Positions 47,286 to 62,200 of a stretch of DNA of 64,000 nt are shown one piece after another. The stretch comes from Diadophis punctatus similis (lineage: Eukaryota > Chordata > Lepidosauria > Squamata > Dipsadidae): NCBI GenBank assembly GCA_023053685.1, contig JALIGW010000013.1:16930501-16994500 (forward strand). Reading direction: 5' to 3'. A program made the position numbers and the translations under genes. Every line of letters begins with the position of its first letter. Position 1 is the stretch's first letter. The notes under the pieces are model-generated. The model had not been told where the DNA came from. It saw only the letters and a list, made by a program, of their open reading frames with translations, and ran no database searches.

Positions 47286-50200
47286 GAGTTGGAAGGGACC
47301 TTGGAGGTCTTCTAGTCCAACCTTCTTCTTATTTATTAAATATTAAGGCAAGCCTCAGGGTGAGAAGATTTCCTCCCAGCCTCTGTGCATGACCCCCAAG
47401 ACAAGTCATATTCACAAGTATTAGGTCATGTCCGCACGTACGAACAAAGGAAACGGGCCCATTTCCGGACTCCAGAGAGCCTCGGGAGCCCAGGGAGGCC
47501 GTTTTCGCCCTCCTGGAGTCTCCAGGAAAGCCTCCGGATCCTGCGGAGGGTGAAAAATGGGCCTAATGGAAGTACCAGAAGTCCGGAAATGGGCCCATTT
47601 CCTGGGGAAGGCCGTTTTTGCCCTCCTGAAGGCTCAAGGAATGCCTCCAGAGCCTGGGGAGAGCAAAATGTTGCCCCATGTTGTAGGACGCTGAGTAGGC
47701 CACACTCCCATGGCCACCCACACCCAGCAATGGGCAGCAAACCGGTTGCTAAATTTTTTCAATCCCACCACTGGGAGAACCTATACCATTTCAGACAAGT
47801 GACTGTCCAGCCTCTTCTTAAAAACCTCCAGTGATGAAGCATCAACAACACCTGAATGCAAGCTGTTCCACTTGTTAATTGTTCTCACTGTTAGGAAGTT
47901 TCTCCTTAATTACAGGTTGCTTCTCTCCTTGATCTGTTTCCATCCATTATTTCTTGTCTTGCCTTCTAGTCCTTTGGAAAATAAGTTGACCTCCTCTTCT
48001 TTGTGGCAGCCCCTCAAATACTGGAATACTGCTATCATGTCACTTTTGGTTCTTCTTTTCTCTAGACTAACCATACCCAATTCCTGCAATCATTCTTCAC
48101 ATGTTTTAGTTTCCAGGCCCTTAATCATCTTAATTGCTCTTCTCTGCATTTTTCCAGTCTCAACATCTTTTTTGTAATCTGGTGAGCAAAACTGGATGCA
48201 GTATTGCAAGTATGATCTTACTAAGAGTTTATAAAGCAGTACTAATACTTCACATGATTTTGATTCTATGCCTCTGTTCATGCAATCAAGGGTTACATTA
48301 GCCTTTTTTGGCTGTTGCCGCACACTGCTAGTTCATATTTAAGTGATCATCCAGTAGGACTCCAAGGTCCTTCTCACAGTTATTATTCTTGAGCTAGGTT
48401 TTGCCTACTCTGTACTTATACCTTTGGTTTTTCCTGCTTAGGTATAAAACCTTGCTTTTCTCCACATTAAATTTCATGTTGTTGGGTAGAGCCCATTGTT
48501 CAAGTCTGCCAAGATCTTTCTGGATCCTTGTCTTCTGGGGTGTCGACTATTCCTGCCAGTTTAGTGTCATCTGCAAATTTGATGAGTTCCCGTTCTATTC
48601 CCTCATCTAAGTCATTTATGAAAATATAGAAGAATACTGGGCCTAAAATGGAACCTTGTGATATCCCAGTGCTTACTTCCCTCCATATAGATGTAGTACC
48701 ATTAAGGACTACTTGTTGAGTATGGTTTGTATTAGATTTGCGCGTAATCGGAAAGAACAAGTCACAGCAACAGTTCAGCATTTTATTTCTATCCAAGCTG
48801 TAACGAATACTGACTGCCGACAGGCTCCAGGCAAGCCGCTTTTTAGGGCTTGCCGGAAGATGGCCAGCCACTGACAGTCATTTAAATTCCCGTTGTGTGC
48901 TTATCCAATCAGTGGCCAGCATATAAATTTTCCTACGTCAGTCCGTACGTAATAGTTTGTCAGCCAGTTACAAATCCGTTTGGTGGTGATGCTATTTATC
49001 CCATATATTTCTACCTTACAAAGAAGTAGGTTGTGGTCTATTTTGTTGAATGCCTTATTGAAATCTAAGTATATTATGTCCACGGCATTTTTCTGATCTA
49101 CTAATTTAGTCACTTTGTCAAAGAATGAAATAAGATTGGTTTGTGTTTTTAACAAACCCATGCTGACCTCTTTATTATCTTTTCCAGAATCTTCTCAGGT
49201 ATTGATGTCAGACTGATTGGTCTATAGTTTCTTGGATCTGTTCACCCCTTCCTTTTTTAAAAAAATGGGAACCACATCAGCTCTTTTCCAGTCCTCAGGT
49301 AGCTCCCTGGTGCTCCAGGATCTTTGAAAGATATGGTACAAAGGTTGTTAAATAATATCTGCCAGCTTCTTCAGAACTCAGGGACGTAATCCGTCAGGTC
49401 CCAGTGATTTAAATTCATCAAGATCAGAAGGTGTTCTCTTACCATTTTCTTCCTTATTTTAATTTTAATTTCTAGTCTGTCTTTTATGGTTATGTTTTTG
49501 GCAGGTTGATCTATAGTTTCTTTTTACGTGAAGACTGGTGCAAACAATGAGTTAAGCAGCTCTGCTTTCTCTCTACTGCCTGTTACTTCATTGCCATCTT
49601 CTCTCTTTAGTGGACCGATTGTTTCTTTGACTTTTTTCTTGTTATTTATATGTTGAAAGAAAGGGGCTTTTTTATTATCTTTGACATTTGTTGCAAGTCT
49701 CCGTTCATTTTGTGCCTTAGCTTTCCTGACTTCATTTTTGTAGATTCAGGCTGTGCTGGTATCCTGCCTTAGTTATGTGTCCCTCTTTCCATTTTTTGTA
49801 CTTATCCTTTTTGTCTTTCAGTTTATCAGGGAGATATTTGTGCAACATACTGGCTTCTTCTTGGATTTCTTGTTTTTATTTTTTCAGTGGTATTGTGCTG
49901 ACATGGGCTTTTATTTTTCAGAGTTTCCCAAGCTTCTGGAGTTATTTTCCCCTTTAAGATTTTGATCTAGGGAATCTGTCCTAGGCTCCCTCTGAGTTTG
50001 TTAAAATCAGCTCTTTTAAAGTTTAAGACACTGATTGGATTATGTTCTATTGCTTGTGTTTGCCTTATATTGAATTCCAATATTACCTGGTTGAGCTCGC
50101 CCAAAGTTCTGACAACATCAACCTCCTCTATTACTTACTCTCTGTTAGTAAGAATTAGGTCCAGTATAGCTTTTCCTCTAGTTCCCTCCTCTACCTTTTG

Positions 50201-53200
50201 AATCACAAAGTTTTTGGCTAGGTTGGTTAGGAATTTCTTCAATCTCCCATTTGCTGCAGAGTTTGTCTCCCAGTTAATATCAGAATAGTTAAAGTCTCCC
50301 TGTGGTGTGTTTCCTATATACCAGTGATGGCGAAACTATGGCACGTGTGCCACAGGTGGCACGCGAAGCCATATCTGCCGGCACGCGAGCCGTTGCCCTA
50401 ATTCAGCTCCAGTGCACGTGTGCGCACCAGCCAGCTGATTTTCAGCTTGCACAGAGGCTCTGGGAGGGCGTTTTCAGCCTCTGGGGGGACGGGGAAAGCC
50501 GTTTTTGCCCTCCCCGGGCTCCAAGAAAACCTCTGGAGCCTGGGGAGGGTGAAAAATGGCCCTACCGGCCCTACCTGAAGTCGGGAAACGGAGCGGGGGG
50601 ATTGTGCACGCATGCACGGGAGCGGGGCAGCACGAGGGGATCACATGCACATGGGCAGGGGGCATTGAATTATGGGTGTGGGCACTCGCATGTGCACAAT
50701 AGCATGCGCGTGCATGCTTTTGGCACCCGAGGAAAAAAAGGTTCACCATCACTGCTATATACATTTGTTAATTGGTTAGTAAAAAGTTCATCTATTTCTT
50801 CTGCTTGGTTGGTTGGTTGCCTGTAGTATATGCATATACTATAGCAATGTCACTCTTTTTTCCTTTTACCCATATGCATTCTAGGAGGTTTTCATCCTTG
50901 GTTTTGTACATTTCGTTAGAGATGTAATGGACTTTTACATATAAAGCATGTACTAGTAATATCATGTACTAGTACGTCAAGTTCACCCTGTTTGTTCCCT
51001 AAACTTTGAGTATATAGGCATTTGAGTCCTTTATGGCTGATCTTGCATATATTTCTTATATCTCCTACTTTGTAACTGGATTTTCTATCATTCCCATCAC
51101 TCTCTACTTCATTCTGTGGTTGGTTATGTTGAGGTTTATGTTTGGAATTAAGTCTCAAAGATCCTAAAGATTGTCCTAGAGATCCTAAAGATTGATTTAA
51201 AAAACCCTCCCCTCATTTTTAGTTTACTTTAAGGATATAGAAGCACAAAATGATATAGCTATCCTTAGTAAGGTGGGTAACTTGAAATGGCTGAGTAAAT
51301 ACAAACGTACTTTTCAAATAGACAGCTATTTGAAGTTACAACTGCCAAAACATCTTAGGGAGATATTTACATGAGCAAGATTCGAACAGCTTGACACAAC
51401 GGTCAGATATGTGAGATTCAATTCTATACCCTACAATGAGCATCTCTGCATTTGCGGAACGGCTCTCATCCTATTTTATTGTTGCTTGTATAAGGGGGTG
51501 AGAGACAGCTACCTTGGTCTATATACCAAACAAATGACCCATTGGGATCCCCATATCAAAACAACTTACCTTATGTGCGGCCAGAACCTGAAAATAACAT
51601 TTAACACAGCACAGTATTTAAACAAAATGGTTCGGTTGAGATCTGCATACGTGGGACTGATTGGGGTAGATTGCAGGGGTGACACCGAAATATAATTTTA
51701 TCATATTTTATTTATATCTTAAATTATTACATTTTATTCAATTTCATTTTAGACTGTATTTTATTCCAACTTCATTTTAAATCGTATTTTATTCCAATCT
51801 CATTTTAAATTGTATTTTATCAAATTCCATTTTAAATTGTTTCTATCAAATTTTAGTAATAATTTGTTTCTGGAACTTTGCACTTTGATATGGCCCAAGG
51901 GCTAATCAATAAAGACTCGTGTCAGTTTACTTTAAAGCTCTCCTGATATGCTGAGCCAGTCATTTACCAAAAACATTCTTCCCAGTTTTTGTGAAGTGCA
52001 GCCCATCCCTTGCCAGAAGCCCTTCATGAAGGTAATGCAGACCATGGTCTACTCTAGGAATACAAAGTTATCTTGGCAGCACTAATCCTTGAGCCAGTGT
52101 TTTTATTTCTATATTCCTTTGTTCTCTCAACAGTATAGTATACAAAAGTATAGAGGATTGGCTCCTCTGCCATAGTTTGCAGTTTTCATCAATACAGCAA
52201 CATAGGTACATACCAGGCTTGCAGACATTAAACACTTTGTTTAGCAACTGCAGGCACTTTTCATCATTCCAGTCAAACAGGACCCTGGCAAAAATGTACA
52301 AATCTGCTTCAGGAATTGGATCTTTAAAAAAATCCCCTGAAATGAAATAATTAAGATACATTTAAAAATATCATCATCCTGGAAGAATACTTTGGTCTCC
52401 CTATCTATCATTTAAAACAAAATAAGCTCTTCTGTTATGTTTTGACATTGGCAGAAATGCTAGAATAAACTCCAGTTTACCTGCATGGAAAGTAATCCGC
52501 GATGTTTCTGAGAAGGCATGATATTTCTTTGATGTTTCCATTACTTCAGGGAGGTCAAAAATTGTCACAGTACAATGTGGATACATTGCAATCAGTTCCT
52601 TAGATAAGGCACCACAGCTTCCTTGAAAAAGGACAAAATTAAAAGAAAGAACTATATAAAATAAAATTTGAAAATATATATTTCAAATGGTTTTCGGTTT
52701 TACTGTTTTAAGATTCTTCAGCTACCTCTGTTACTTCCAAGATCAAAGTCTGCTTTCTAGTTTCCATACAGCAATAAACAGATGTACAAGATATATTGTA
52801 ATAAATATATTACCTAACTACTTTCTCTCCTTCATTTTTGTAAAATGCTTCTCTTTAGTCTTTTTCAATGGGCTAGATATTCCATTTTTCAAAAATCAAT
52901 CTTATTAGCTATTATTTTTCATTCCTTTTCCTGTGGCTTCCCTTTCCATGCCCTCTTTTCATAGATACCTAAACCGTATCTTTTTTCAGTGGACCCAACG
53001 AACTCTAAGCACAGTTAAAATTAATCCATCCTGTTGCCACTGCTTGCAGCCCAATACAAGATTAGCTTTCTTAAAGCTAATTCTCATTTTTTTTATCCTC
53101 TTAAATTACATTAGCATTCCCCCAACCAGATTTGTCTACCTAAAATAAAAAATAACTTTTTGGTAATAAAATCAGCAATTGTTGTCCAGTATATAGGAAT

Positions 53201-56200
53201 AAATAATGTACACAAAGGCTATACAAAAATTGCCATACAGTTATGGTAATTCTGTGTTTCAGGTTTGAGTCCCCAAGGATGAGGGTCAGCAGAAGCACTT
53301 GATCTTTATAACAAATGTACTGGTGATTGACAGTGTCTAGTAATATTGTATTAAAATACTGTGCACATAAATGCATTATATATGTGATAGGCACCCAAAG
53401 TCGAGTGGTCCGATATCAGGTCTTTAAACAGTGCGTTCTGCATCCTCAAAGCATTACCAGGGCAAATGTGTGTCACTTTCTGTCCTTGGCCAACTTTGTT
53501 CCAGACTTCAGATTTTTGTTTTGTTTTTCCACATTCATACACTTGGATAATATCAATCCAGGCAAGAGGGAAAAAAACAGGAAAAGAGGTGGGGATAATC
53601 TAGGAATAGTGCTTAATTAAGCCCTTCAAAACTTAAAGTTGCCAATAATAAATAATAAATCTTTTTAAGACAGAGAAGCTCTGAAAGCAGATTTGGCAAA
53701 ATAGAGTTTTAATCTCTGAAGGAATTCTAATCCTAAAGTCATAGTATTTGTGAAACAATGCAAGAGGTCATAGAACCCAATACCCAAATCTTAAAACTAA
53801 AAAGGTTAAATTAATAATCAGCAAAGTGACTTTAATTTGTGATACTTACCACCTATATCATAAATGAATTCAAATTCAGAAAGATCAAATGCAGTCAGTA
53901 CTTCTCTTCCATGCAAACTCCAAGCCTCATTCATATACCTGAAGAAGGCTTCGATGTTTTCTTCTGACCTAGAATTGAAATTTACACAATAAACTTATTC
54001 TTTTACATAGAAAAGAGCACCTCTATACCAATGTAATCTGTAATTTACCAAGAAGAATCCAAAGTTTATGGAGCCTTGATGTTCTACATCAACTTCAAAA
54101 AGTTAATATTTGATATTAACTTTTTTGATATTAAATTGATAATATGTGATAAGGGAAGTCAATTCCATTTCATTAGACTACCAGAAACAAAAGCAGTCTC
54201 TATGCTAGCTCTCATTGCAGATTTCACATGTTCAGATCAAAACTGGAGAATAAGACCTCGCTGTTTAAAAGCGATCCCTTGTTCCGGCCCCTCCGATCCG
54301 GTTCCATCTTGCTCAACCCGGATACCCTTTGGAAGTCAGATAGTGCCAGCAAGAACTACCAAACCACTATCCTAAGGCAAGAGGTGACACCAAACTGGAA
54401 AAATCAGATAGCTTCTTGGGGCTTCTAGCCTTTCATCCTTATATGTAGCTCTAGCTTCAGATCCCACATGTCCACACTACAAAGGAATTCTTAAGACAGT
54501 TATAGTATAAAGTGACCAGATTTTTTTTTCTTCAAGCGGGACACCATTGACGGGGGTGGGTTTCTCCATTTGAGTTTTGCCCTCTGCGCATGCGCAGAAC
54601 GCTGCGCATGCGCAGAGGGCAAAACAGCAAATGTCGGCATCCAGGTGAGGTGGGGGGGAGGGGGTGAGGGGGGAGGGGGGAGGGCGCTTGGATGCCTGCA
54701 GCTCGCGACAGGTAAGCTGCCTCCTTTCCCCGTCTCCCGCCTCCCGTTCGTTGCTTGCCAGCCCGGCCGAAGGGAAGGCGGGAGGCGAGGAAAGGCCTCC
54801 CGAAAGGAGGGGAGGCTTCGGGACCCCGCCTCCCTTTCGGGCCGAAAGGGAGGCGGGCTCCCGAAGCCTCCCCTCCTTTCGGGAGGCCTTTCCTCGCCTC
54901 CCGCCTTCCCTTCGGCTGGGCTGGCAAGCAACGAACGGGAGGCGGGAGACGGGGAAAGGAGCAGCCGGCAGCTTACCTGCTCCAAGCATCCAAGCGCCGC
55001 GGTCTCCCGGTCGCCCGCCCGGCCCCAGGGCAACGGCGGCAGCGAGGCGAGGGGGGGAAGAAAGGGGAGGGGGACGAGGAAGGGCTGTTTGCGCCGCTCG
55101 TGACGTAAATTCAAAGCGGCGACGGCTCCTCATCCCTCACCCCTCCCAACAGCAGCGGCGCCTCCGAGGGTGGGGCTAGGGATGGGGCGGGGGAAGGAGA
55201 GGAGGAGCAGCCTCCCTTCCCCCTCCCCCCAGCTTCCAGCCGCCGCCGGAGGAGTCAACAACGCGAGACGCCCGCCCGCCGCCAACGCTGCCCACAGCCG
55301 GCCCGAGCTGAGAGGCCTGCTGCCTTTCAGGGCGATTTTTTGAAAGAATGCCCTAGTCGGGCATTCTTTCAAGAAATCGGGACTTTTTAAGAGGGCGGGC
55401 GGGACGCGGGACAAATGGTGAAAAAGCGGGTGTGTCCCGCCAAAATCGGGACGTCTGGTCACCTTATTATAGTACCCAAGTGACATTACAAAGAGGTTAA
55501 AGAGAGAACAAAAAAAAACCAAAGAGAAATCATTGCTAGTATAAATATTAACCATTTTTCACAAAGTTGGACAAGGAAGATTTGATAGCCATATGTATTT
55601 ATTGCCCACTCTATGGAAAGTAATATTGAGAAATATTAGATTTACCGGTAAAAAGCCTCAAATAAATTGTTTGAGGAAACACCAGATATTGATGAAATTT
55701 GATTCTTTCCTTCCCTGAAAAGATATTTTAGAAGCAAATGGTTAGGCAGAACAAATAGAGTAACTATCAGATTCTTCCCCCCCCCCCCATCATCAAGTAC
55801 TGAGTATATTATGCAGGTCCCTGTATTATTTTCAAAAGTCATTTCAAATGGCTTAGTCTCTAAATGGTTGATCACTTGAAACTGAAATATTTTGCAATGC
55901 AATCCTATACACAGCTAAACAGAAATTACTTTTGTTGTGCAGTGCAATCCTATACACATCTAATCAGAAATCAGTTTCATTTATTTATTTTTTAAAAATA
56001 CCTATACCGATATAACATTCAAAATGGAAAAAATATTTAATTCAAGACAGCATTCTTTTTTTATTCTTTATCCTTATTGTTTTATCTTTCAGTGAATAAT
56101 ATATTTCAAGGGATTATTTCTACTAAATTGATTTAAAAGTTTGTTCCAGAGAAAAAAAGGTACTCTAATTTTCACTGTTTACTGATAATAGCACTTTACT

Positions 56201-59200
56201 TATATACCGCTTCATAGTGCTTTACAGCCCTCTCTAAGCGGTTTACAGAGTTCAGCATATTGCCCTCAACAATCTGGGTCCTCATTTTACCGACCTCAGA
56301 AGGATGGAAGGCTGAGTCAACCTTGAGCCTAGTGAGATTTGAACAGCTGAACTGCTAAACTAGCAGTCAGCCTGCAGTTGCAGCATTTAACCACTGCACC
56401 ACTTCAGCTCTGATGCTTGAAATAGAGACAATCTCTGATCTAAAAACTTAGATTGACCCACAAGGGCTTCACAAGGCTCCTCCCACAAGGAGGTATTCTG
56501 CCTACAACAGGGAGAAGCTCTGATTCGGAGTTTAACTGGAATGAGACTTGGTGAATCTCTGTTATCAAAACAAATTGAAAAACTCAAATTATTTCAGACA
56601 ATTTTAATCAGATTTTTAGATATGTAAAGATGTGCTCTTTCACATTAATTTAGAAAGCCAAACTGCATCAAACCACAGAATGGGGCAACTCGCCATGGCC
56701 AACTCACTGTGACCAAGTTGCCGCAGGACAACTCACTGCGGGGCAATTCAAGAAATACAAACGTTACATTAATTTTGATGGAACCGTGGCCAATAATAAT
56801 AAAATAAAGAAAGTCAATCCAGAAATACAAGAGTTACAATAATTTTGACAAAAACATTGTCACTAATAATAAAAGTAACTGAATGAAACGATTAATACAG
56901 TGTTGAATTGTCCCATGGCAAGTTGGCCGTGGTGAGTTGGCAGCAGTGAGTTGTCCTTAGACCCTCAGATCAATTTTCAGAAGAAGTGTAATTTCAATTG
57001 GATCAACCCTAATAAACACATCCCTACTTCTGTCTGTTTCTTTCTTTGTATGATTGACTTTTTCTTTTTTTTTAAATTAAATTTTATTGATTTTCAACAT
57101 TTTTCTTTAAAAATAACAATTTCCATATTTCCTAAAGCATTTCTACAATCATACGCAGTATTTTCATTTTCACATATTCCTTATTACAGTTAGGTTCTAT
57201 ATCGCTTATCTTAATTACACATATAGTTAATTTACATATTTACATTTTACAATCTATAGTTTCACTGTTTCTTTTCTTCCCTTCTTAATTTAATCCATTT
57301 GTACCATTTTTCCCAGATATTGTAGTAATCCGAATCACTTTGGCCCCTTAAGTACATTGTTAATCTTTCCATTTCTGCACACTCATAGATTTTTTTAACT
57401 ATTATATTTTCTGGAGGTATTTCTGTATTCTTCCAAAATTGTGCGAAGGTTATCCTAGCTGCTGTTGTGATGTGGAGGACTAAATACTTAATATCTTTGT
57501 GGTAATCTTTTTTAAATATGCCGAGGAGAAATAGTTCTGGAGTGAATTCTAATATCTCATTGAATATTTCTGATAGCCATTTATGAATTGTGTTACGACT
57601 TTTTCTACAGTAAACAACATTGTATATATATATATATGTATATGAGTTTTACTAAAAGTTGCAACACTGAATTGAAGGATAAGCAATAGTGTAACATATG
57701 AATAAAGGAATAAGTTAATGTTTTAGCAAATATACTACATACATGGATACTTACAAATAATTTTATTTCTTCATTCTTTTAGCTTGGAAATTTTATTTCA
57801 TTTTTATATTCCCTTATGTTCTGTCCCAGCTACGGACCAAAGAAAACGTAGCACACACGCAGTTTGTTCAAACCTATATTTAATTGATTAACAACTACTA
57901 ATAAACTGGCTTAGTAGTGTTCACACATAAACAAATCTTAAAGCAGTCTTTCCTTGAAAAAACCAGCTGTTAATTATATGGCATTAACAACTGGCATCAG
58001 GCCATAAAGTCATAAAGCAAAGGTAAGTAATTAGTCCTGGATATGTCAGGAAGCTTACAGAGGTTGGCAAGATGCCTGGAATCAGTCCCCAAGAAGTAAG
58101 CCAAAACAGATAAGCCAACCAGACGTTTTCCAAACAAGAGGCACACGAACGGACAAACTATCAAATGAGTTGTTTCCGTCTTCGTCATTCCTTAAGTAGG
58201 CTTGGGGAGTGGCCAATTAGCCACAATCCTACTCCCGAGGAGACCTCCTCCTGTGTAGCCATTCCTGCCTTTTGGCAGCTCTGCATGCCCATGCATTAAG
58301 AAGAGGCTCCTCCTCTTCTTCCTTATCACTGATGTGAGGTGCTGAAGGTTCCGAAGGCCCTGGCTGAACCTCTGCCTCTGGCACCGAGTCCTTGCCAGTC
58401 TCCTCACTGTCCGATTCGGGTGCCAGCTGCACAAGCAGCTTGCGCATCACCATCGGCCTCGTCTCAGATGGGATCCGCTACCAGCTGCACAGGCTGCTGG
58501 CGGGTCACAACACCTTAACCTTCTTTTTATTTATGTCTATCTGTTGAGATCTTAAATCAGTGGTGGCCAACCTTCAGCATACCATGCGCCAATTTTTTCA
58601 CAGACGAGTTCAGATGTGCCATACAACTTTGGCTTCCAAATCTGGAAGCGGCGGGGAGGAGGACACGCGCCCTGCCCTGCCCTGCCCGCCCTGCCAAGCC
58701 CCAGTGCGAGACGCGCATCCTAGATGCTCATCTAGAGCGGCTGCTTTCCAGGCTGGATTTGGAAGCCGAAGAGCCGAAGTTACAGGAGATTGGCTCGCCT
58801 GCTCTGGGTTCATCGCAGGCAGGATTCAAAACGCTGCCACAGGAGTTTGGGGGTTTGGGGCGGGGGATGGGGTGGGGCGCGGCACAGTGCGAGTGAGGAA
58901 GGCAGCAGCTACTTTCTTGTCAGCGGCACCTTCCTCACTCATGCACCGCACCGCACTGCCCTATCTCCTGCCCAAAACCCCCAAACTCCTTCGGCAGCGT
59001 TTTGAAGGGATGCATTTTGCCTGCGATGAAGGGAACCGATGCTTGTCTCCTATTCTTCACAGGCAGAAGCATGTCTTAAAATGCTGCCGAAGGCAACCCA
59101 GAGCGGGCGAGCCAGTCCAGCAAGTGAGGGAGGTGGCGGCAAGAGGCAGAGCCGAAAGGGACGGCGACAAGGAAGTTTGCTTCTCAAGCCCTGCGCTCAT

Positions 59201-62200
59201 CTGGCCTCTGCCTACGTCAGTTTGAAATGCCCAGATGAGTGCAGGGCTTGAGAAGCAAACTTCTTTGTTGCCGTCCCTTTCGGCTCTGCCTCTTGCTGAC
59301 GCCTCCCTCACTTGCTGGACTGGCTCGTCTGCTCTGGGCTGCCTTCGGCAGCGTTTTGAAATGCGCTCCTGCCTGCGCGGAGGCAGGGATCGATGCTCGC
59401 CCCCTCTTCCTCGCAGGCAGAAGCACGTTTTAAATTGCCGTAGGCAGAGCCCAGAGAAGCCGAGCTAAATTGGTGCAAGGATGCAATGCGCCACTTGTAA
59501 GCATCCAATGCGCCACGTTTGGCACATGAGCCACGGTTTGGCCACCCCTGTCTTAAATCATCTTGAGAAAGCAGGATAATGAAAAATACTATTTTGTGGT
59601 TGTGTTCGAATATGGTTAAAGTAATTGGACAATTCTTTTTAAAGGAATGCAAAAACTGGAAGAACGTGAAGACTGAGGTGGAGATGAATGTTGAGAGGAG
59701 TTTCATTGTTTCATTTCCTAAAGATGGATTTCTTTAATTTGCAAAGAACAATAGAAAAGACAATGATGTTTCTACATATTGTAACAACTAAGTGAATAAA
59801 ACATGACAATGACATATTAAGTCTTCTAGCATGGGGAGGGAAAAATTGATTTTGAAAAAGAGCAAATTGTTTTTATCTATATGCTTTTGTGTTATATTTG
59901 TTTAAAAAAACTAATTTATCTTCCTACCTCACTGCATCAGGCAAATATTTCATTCCTGGGTAGGCAATATCAGAGAGTATCTTCAGGGTATAATATTGAG
60001 ACTTTGGACTTGATTTTGCCAGGTAGAGGTTGGCAAATTCTGTATTTCCATATAGATCTTAAAATGAAGGGAAAGAGAAAGGAGTATTAAGATTATTACT
60101 AACACAAAAAAGAAATTTTAAAACTATATTACTCAATATACTATTTCTTATATTTTGAATAAAAACAAATACAATGAGTTATTAAACATGATTTAGGCTG
60201 CATTAACAGAGGGATAGAATCAAGATCACGCGAAGTGTTAATACCACTTTATAATGCCTTGGTAAGGCCACGCTTGGAATACTGCATTCAGTTCTGGTCG
60301 CCACGATGTAAAAGGAACGTTGTGACTCTGGAAAGAGTGCAGAGAAGAGCAACAAAGATGATTAAGGGACTGGAGTTTAAAACATATGAAGAATGGTTGC
60401 AGGAACTGGATATGTCTAGTTTAATGAAAAGAAGAACCAGGGGAGACATGATAGCAGTGTTCCAATATCTCAGGGGTTGCCACAAAGAAGAGGAAGTCAA
60501 ACTATTTTCCAAAGCACCTGAGGGTAGAACAAGAAGCAATGGGTGGAAACTAAACAAGGATAGAAGTACCTTAGAACTAAGGAGAAATTTCCTGACAGTT
60601 AGAACAATTAATCAGTGGAACAGCTTGCCTCCAGAAGTTGTGAATGCTCCAACACTGGAAGTTTTTAAGAAGGTGTTGGATAACCATTTGTCTGAAGGGT
60701 GTAGGGTTTCCTGCATAAGCAGGGGGTTGGACTAGAAGACCTCCAAGGTCCCTTCCAACTCTGTTATTATTATTATAATTGTTAAGGCTTATGAATGTTG
60801 GTGTTGGCGAATATGTCTGAGAATATTAAAGACAGCCAAGAAAACAAACTGATCATTGAACAAACTAACCCAGAATTTTCACTTAAAGATTAAATGATCA
60901 GGCTTAAATTTTCCTACTTTGGACACATTATTAGAAGACTCTAATGCTGGGAAAGGAGGAAGGAAAGACCAGCAGCAAGGTGGATGGACTCAGTTACAGT
61001 GGCAATGGGTAATGGGCATTGGGAAATTTGCAGGTTTTCCCCCTGAAGAAAATCTATGTTTGTGGTCTTCAATGATTTGTGGCATGTAATCAATCACCCA
61101 GAATGTCTTAAAGTACCACACTTTTAAAAAACAATTAATAGGACATCATAAAGCCAAATCATTCTTAAATACTACAAATGGGTTCTTGGGACTTGTAACT
61201 ACATATAACAGAATAAATTTGTGGACAAAACCGAATCGCTATGTAGAAACAATGAAGCACATTTAGAAGAAATTAATGAAGGCTGAAAAAACACAACCCC
61301 AAACTTCTATCCAAACTAACCATTGGAGGAAATAAGGTGCTTGAAATACAGTTCGGCATAGTATAGATATGAATTGAATGGTATAGACTGGTTATAGTAA
61401 ACCAATGACACATGTGTAAAAGTGACAGGCTACAACATTTTATGTGACACGCCAGCATTCACCAGTTCCTGACAACCTATATTATTGAAAGCATGCCCTG
61501 GCTGTGAAATCTGCATGTAAATGGGGTGTGCTCTTGCTCAGTGTCTAGAAATTGCACAGTAGGCCCATATTTTTGCAAGGCATCCAGACCAGGGGTGGGT
61601 TCCTAATTTTTTTACTACCACTCTGTGGGCATGGCTTATTTTGTGTGTGTGGTTTGCCAGCCATGTGACCGGGTGGGTGTCGCTTGCTGGTCATATATTA
61701 GTTATTTCAGAGAGATGTTACTACTATTTTTGCTATTTTATACCTTACATGAAAAGCTTTGCATACAAAGTGTATGTTACACCATGGCAACACAGCAACC
61801 TTTATATGCAGAAAATGCTATAGTTAAAATACAAGCAAGTCTCATACAGTATTTTTGGTTTCAGTCATGGATTCCTTAGATGAAAATATTGAGGACTGTT
61901 AAAAGAACAGTATCTTTTAACAGTCCTCAATGTTTTCGTCTAAAGAATAACAGTATAAAACTGTATAAAATTAACAGTATAAAAGGTTAAGCTTTAGGAA
62001 AACACCCACTTTGGGAAGCTTTAGGCAAAAGCAAAGGAAAAGTGTCAAATGCGAGCTTCTTATTATTTTCAAGCAAAGGGACGGGGAAAGACTTAATTGT
62101 CAGGTTTTCAGTTTTTCCAGGCAAGCAGGCAGTTGACTAAACAGCTTCCAACGGGATGCGGGAAAAGAAAGAGGAGGCACAATGAAACTTTCAGGACTTG

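Noticed and set aside
54477..55179. Overlapping ORFs of 117-218 codons
   Set aside because: GC-rich inverted repeats within a hAT element with clear ends and target duplication.
56184..56408. tRNA gene
   Set aside because: A and B boxes belong to a SINE head; no anticodon stem or full cloverleaf.
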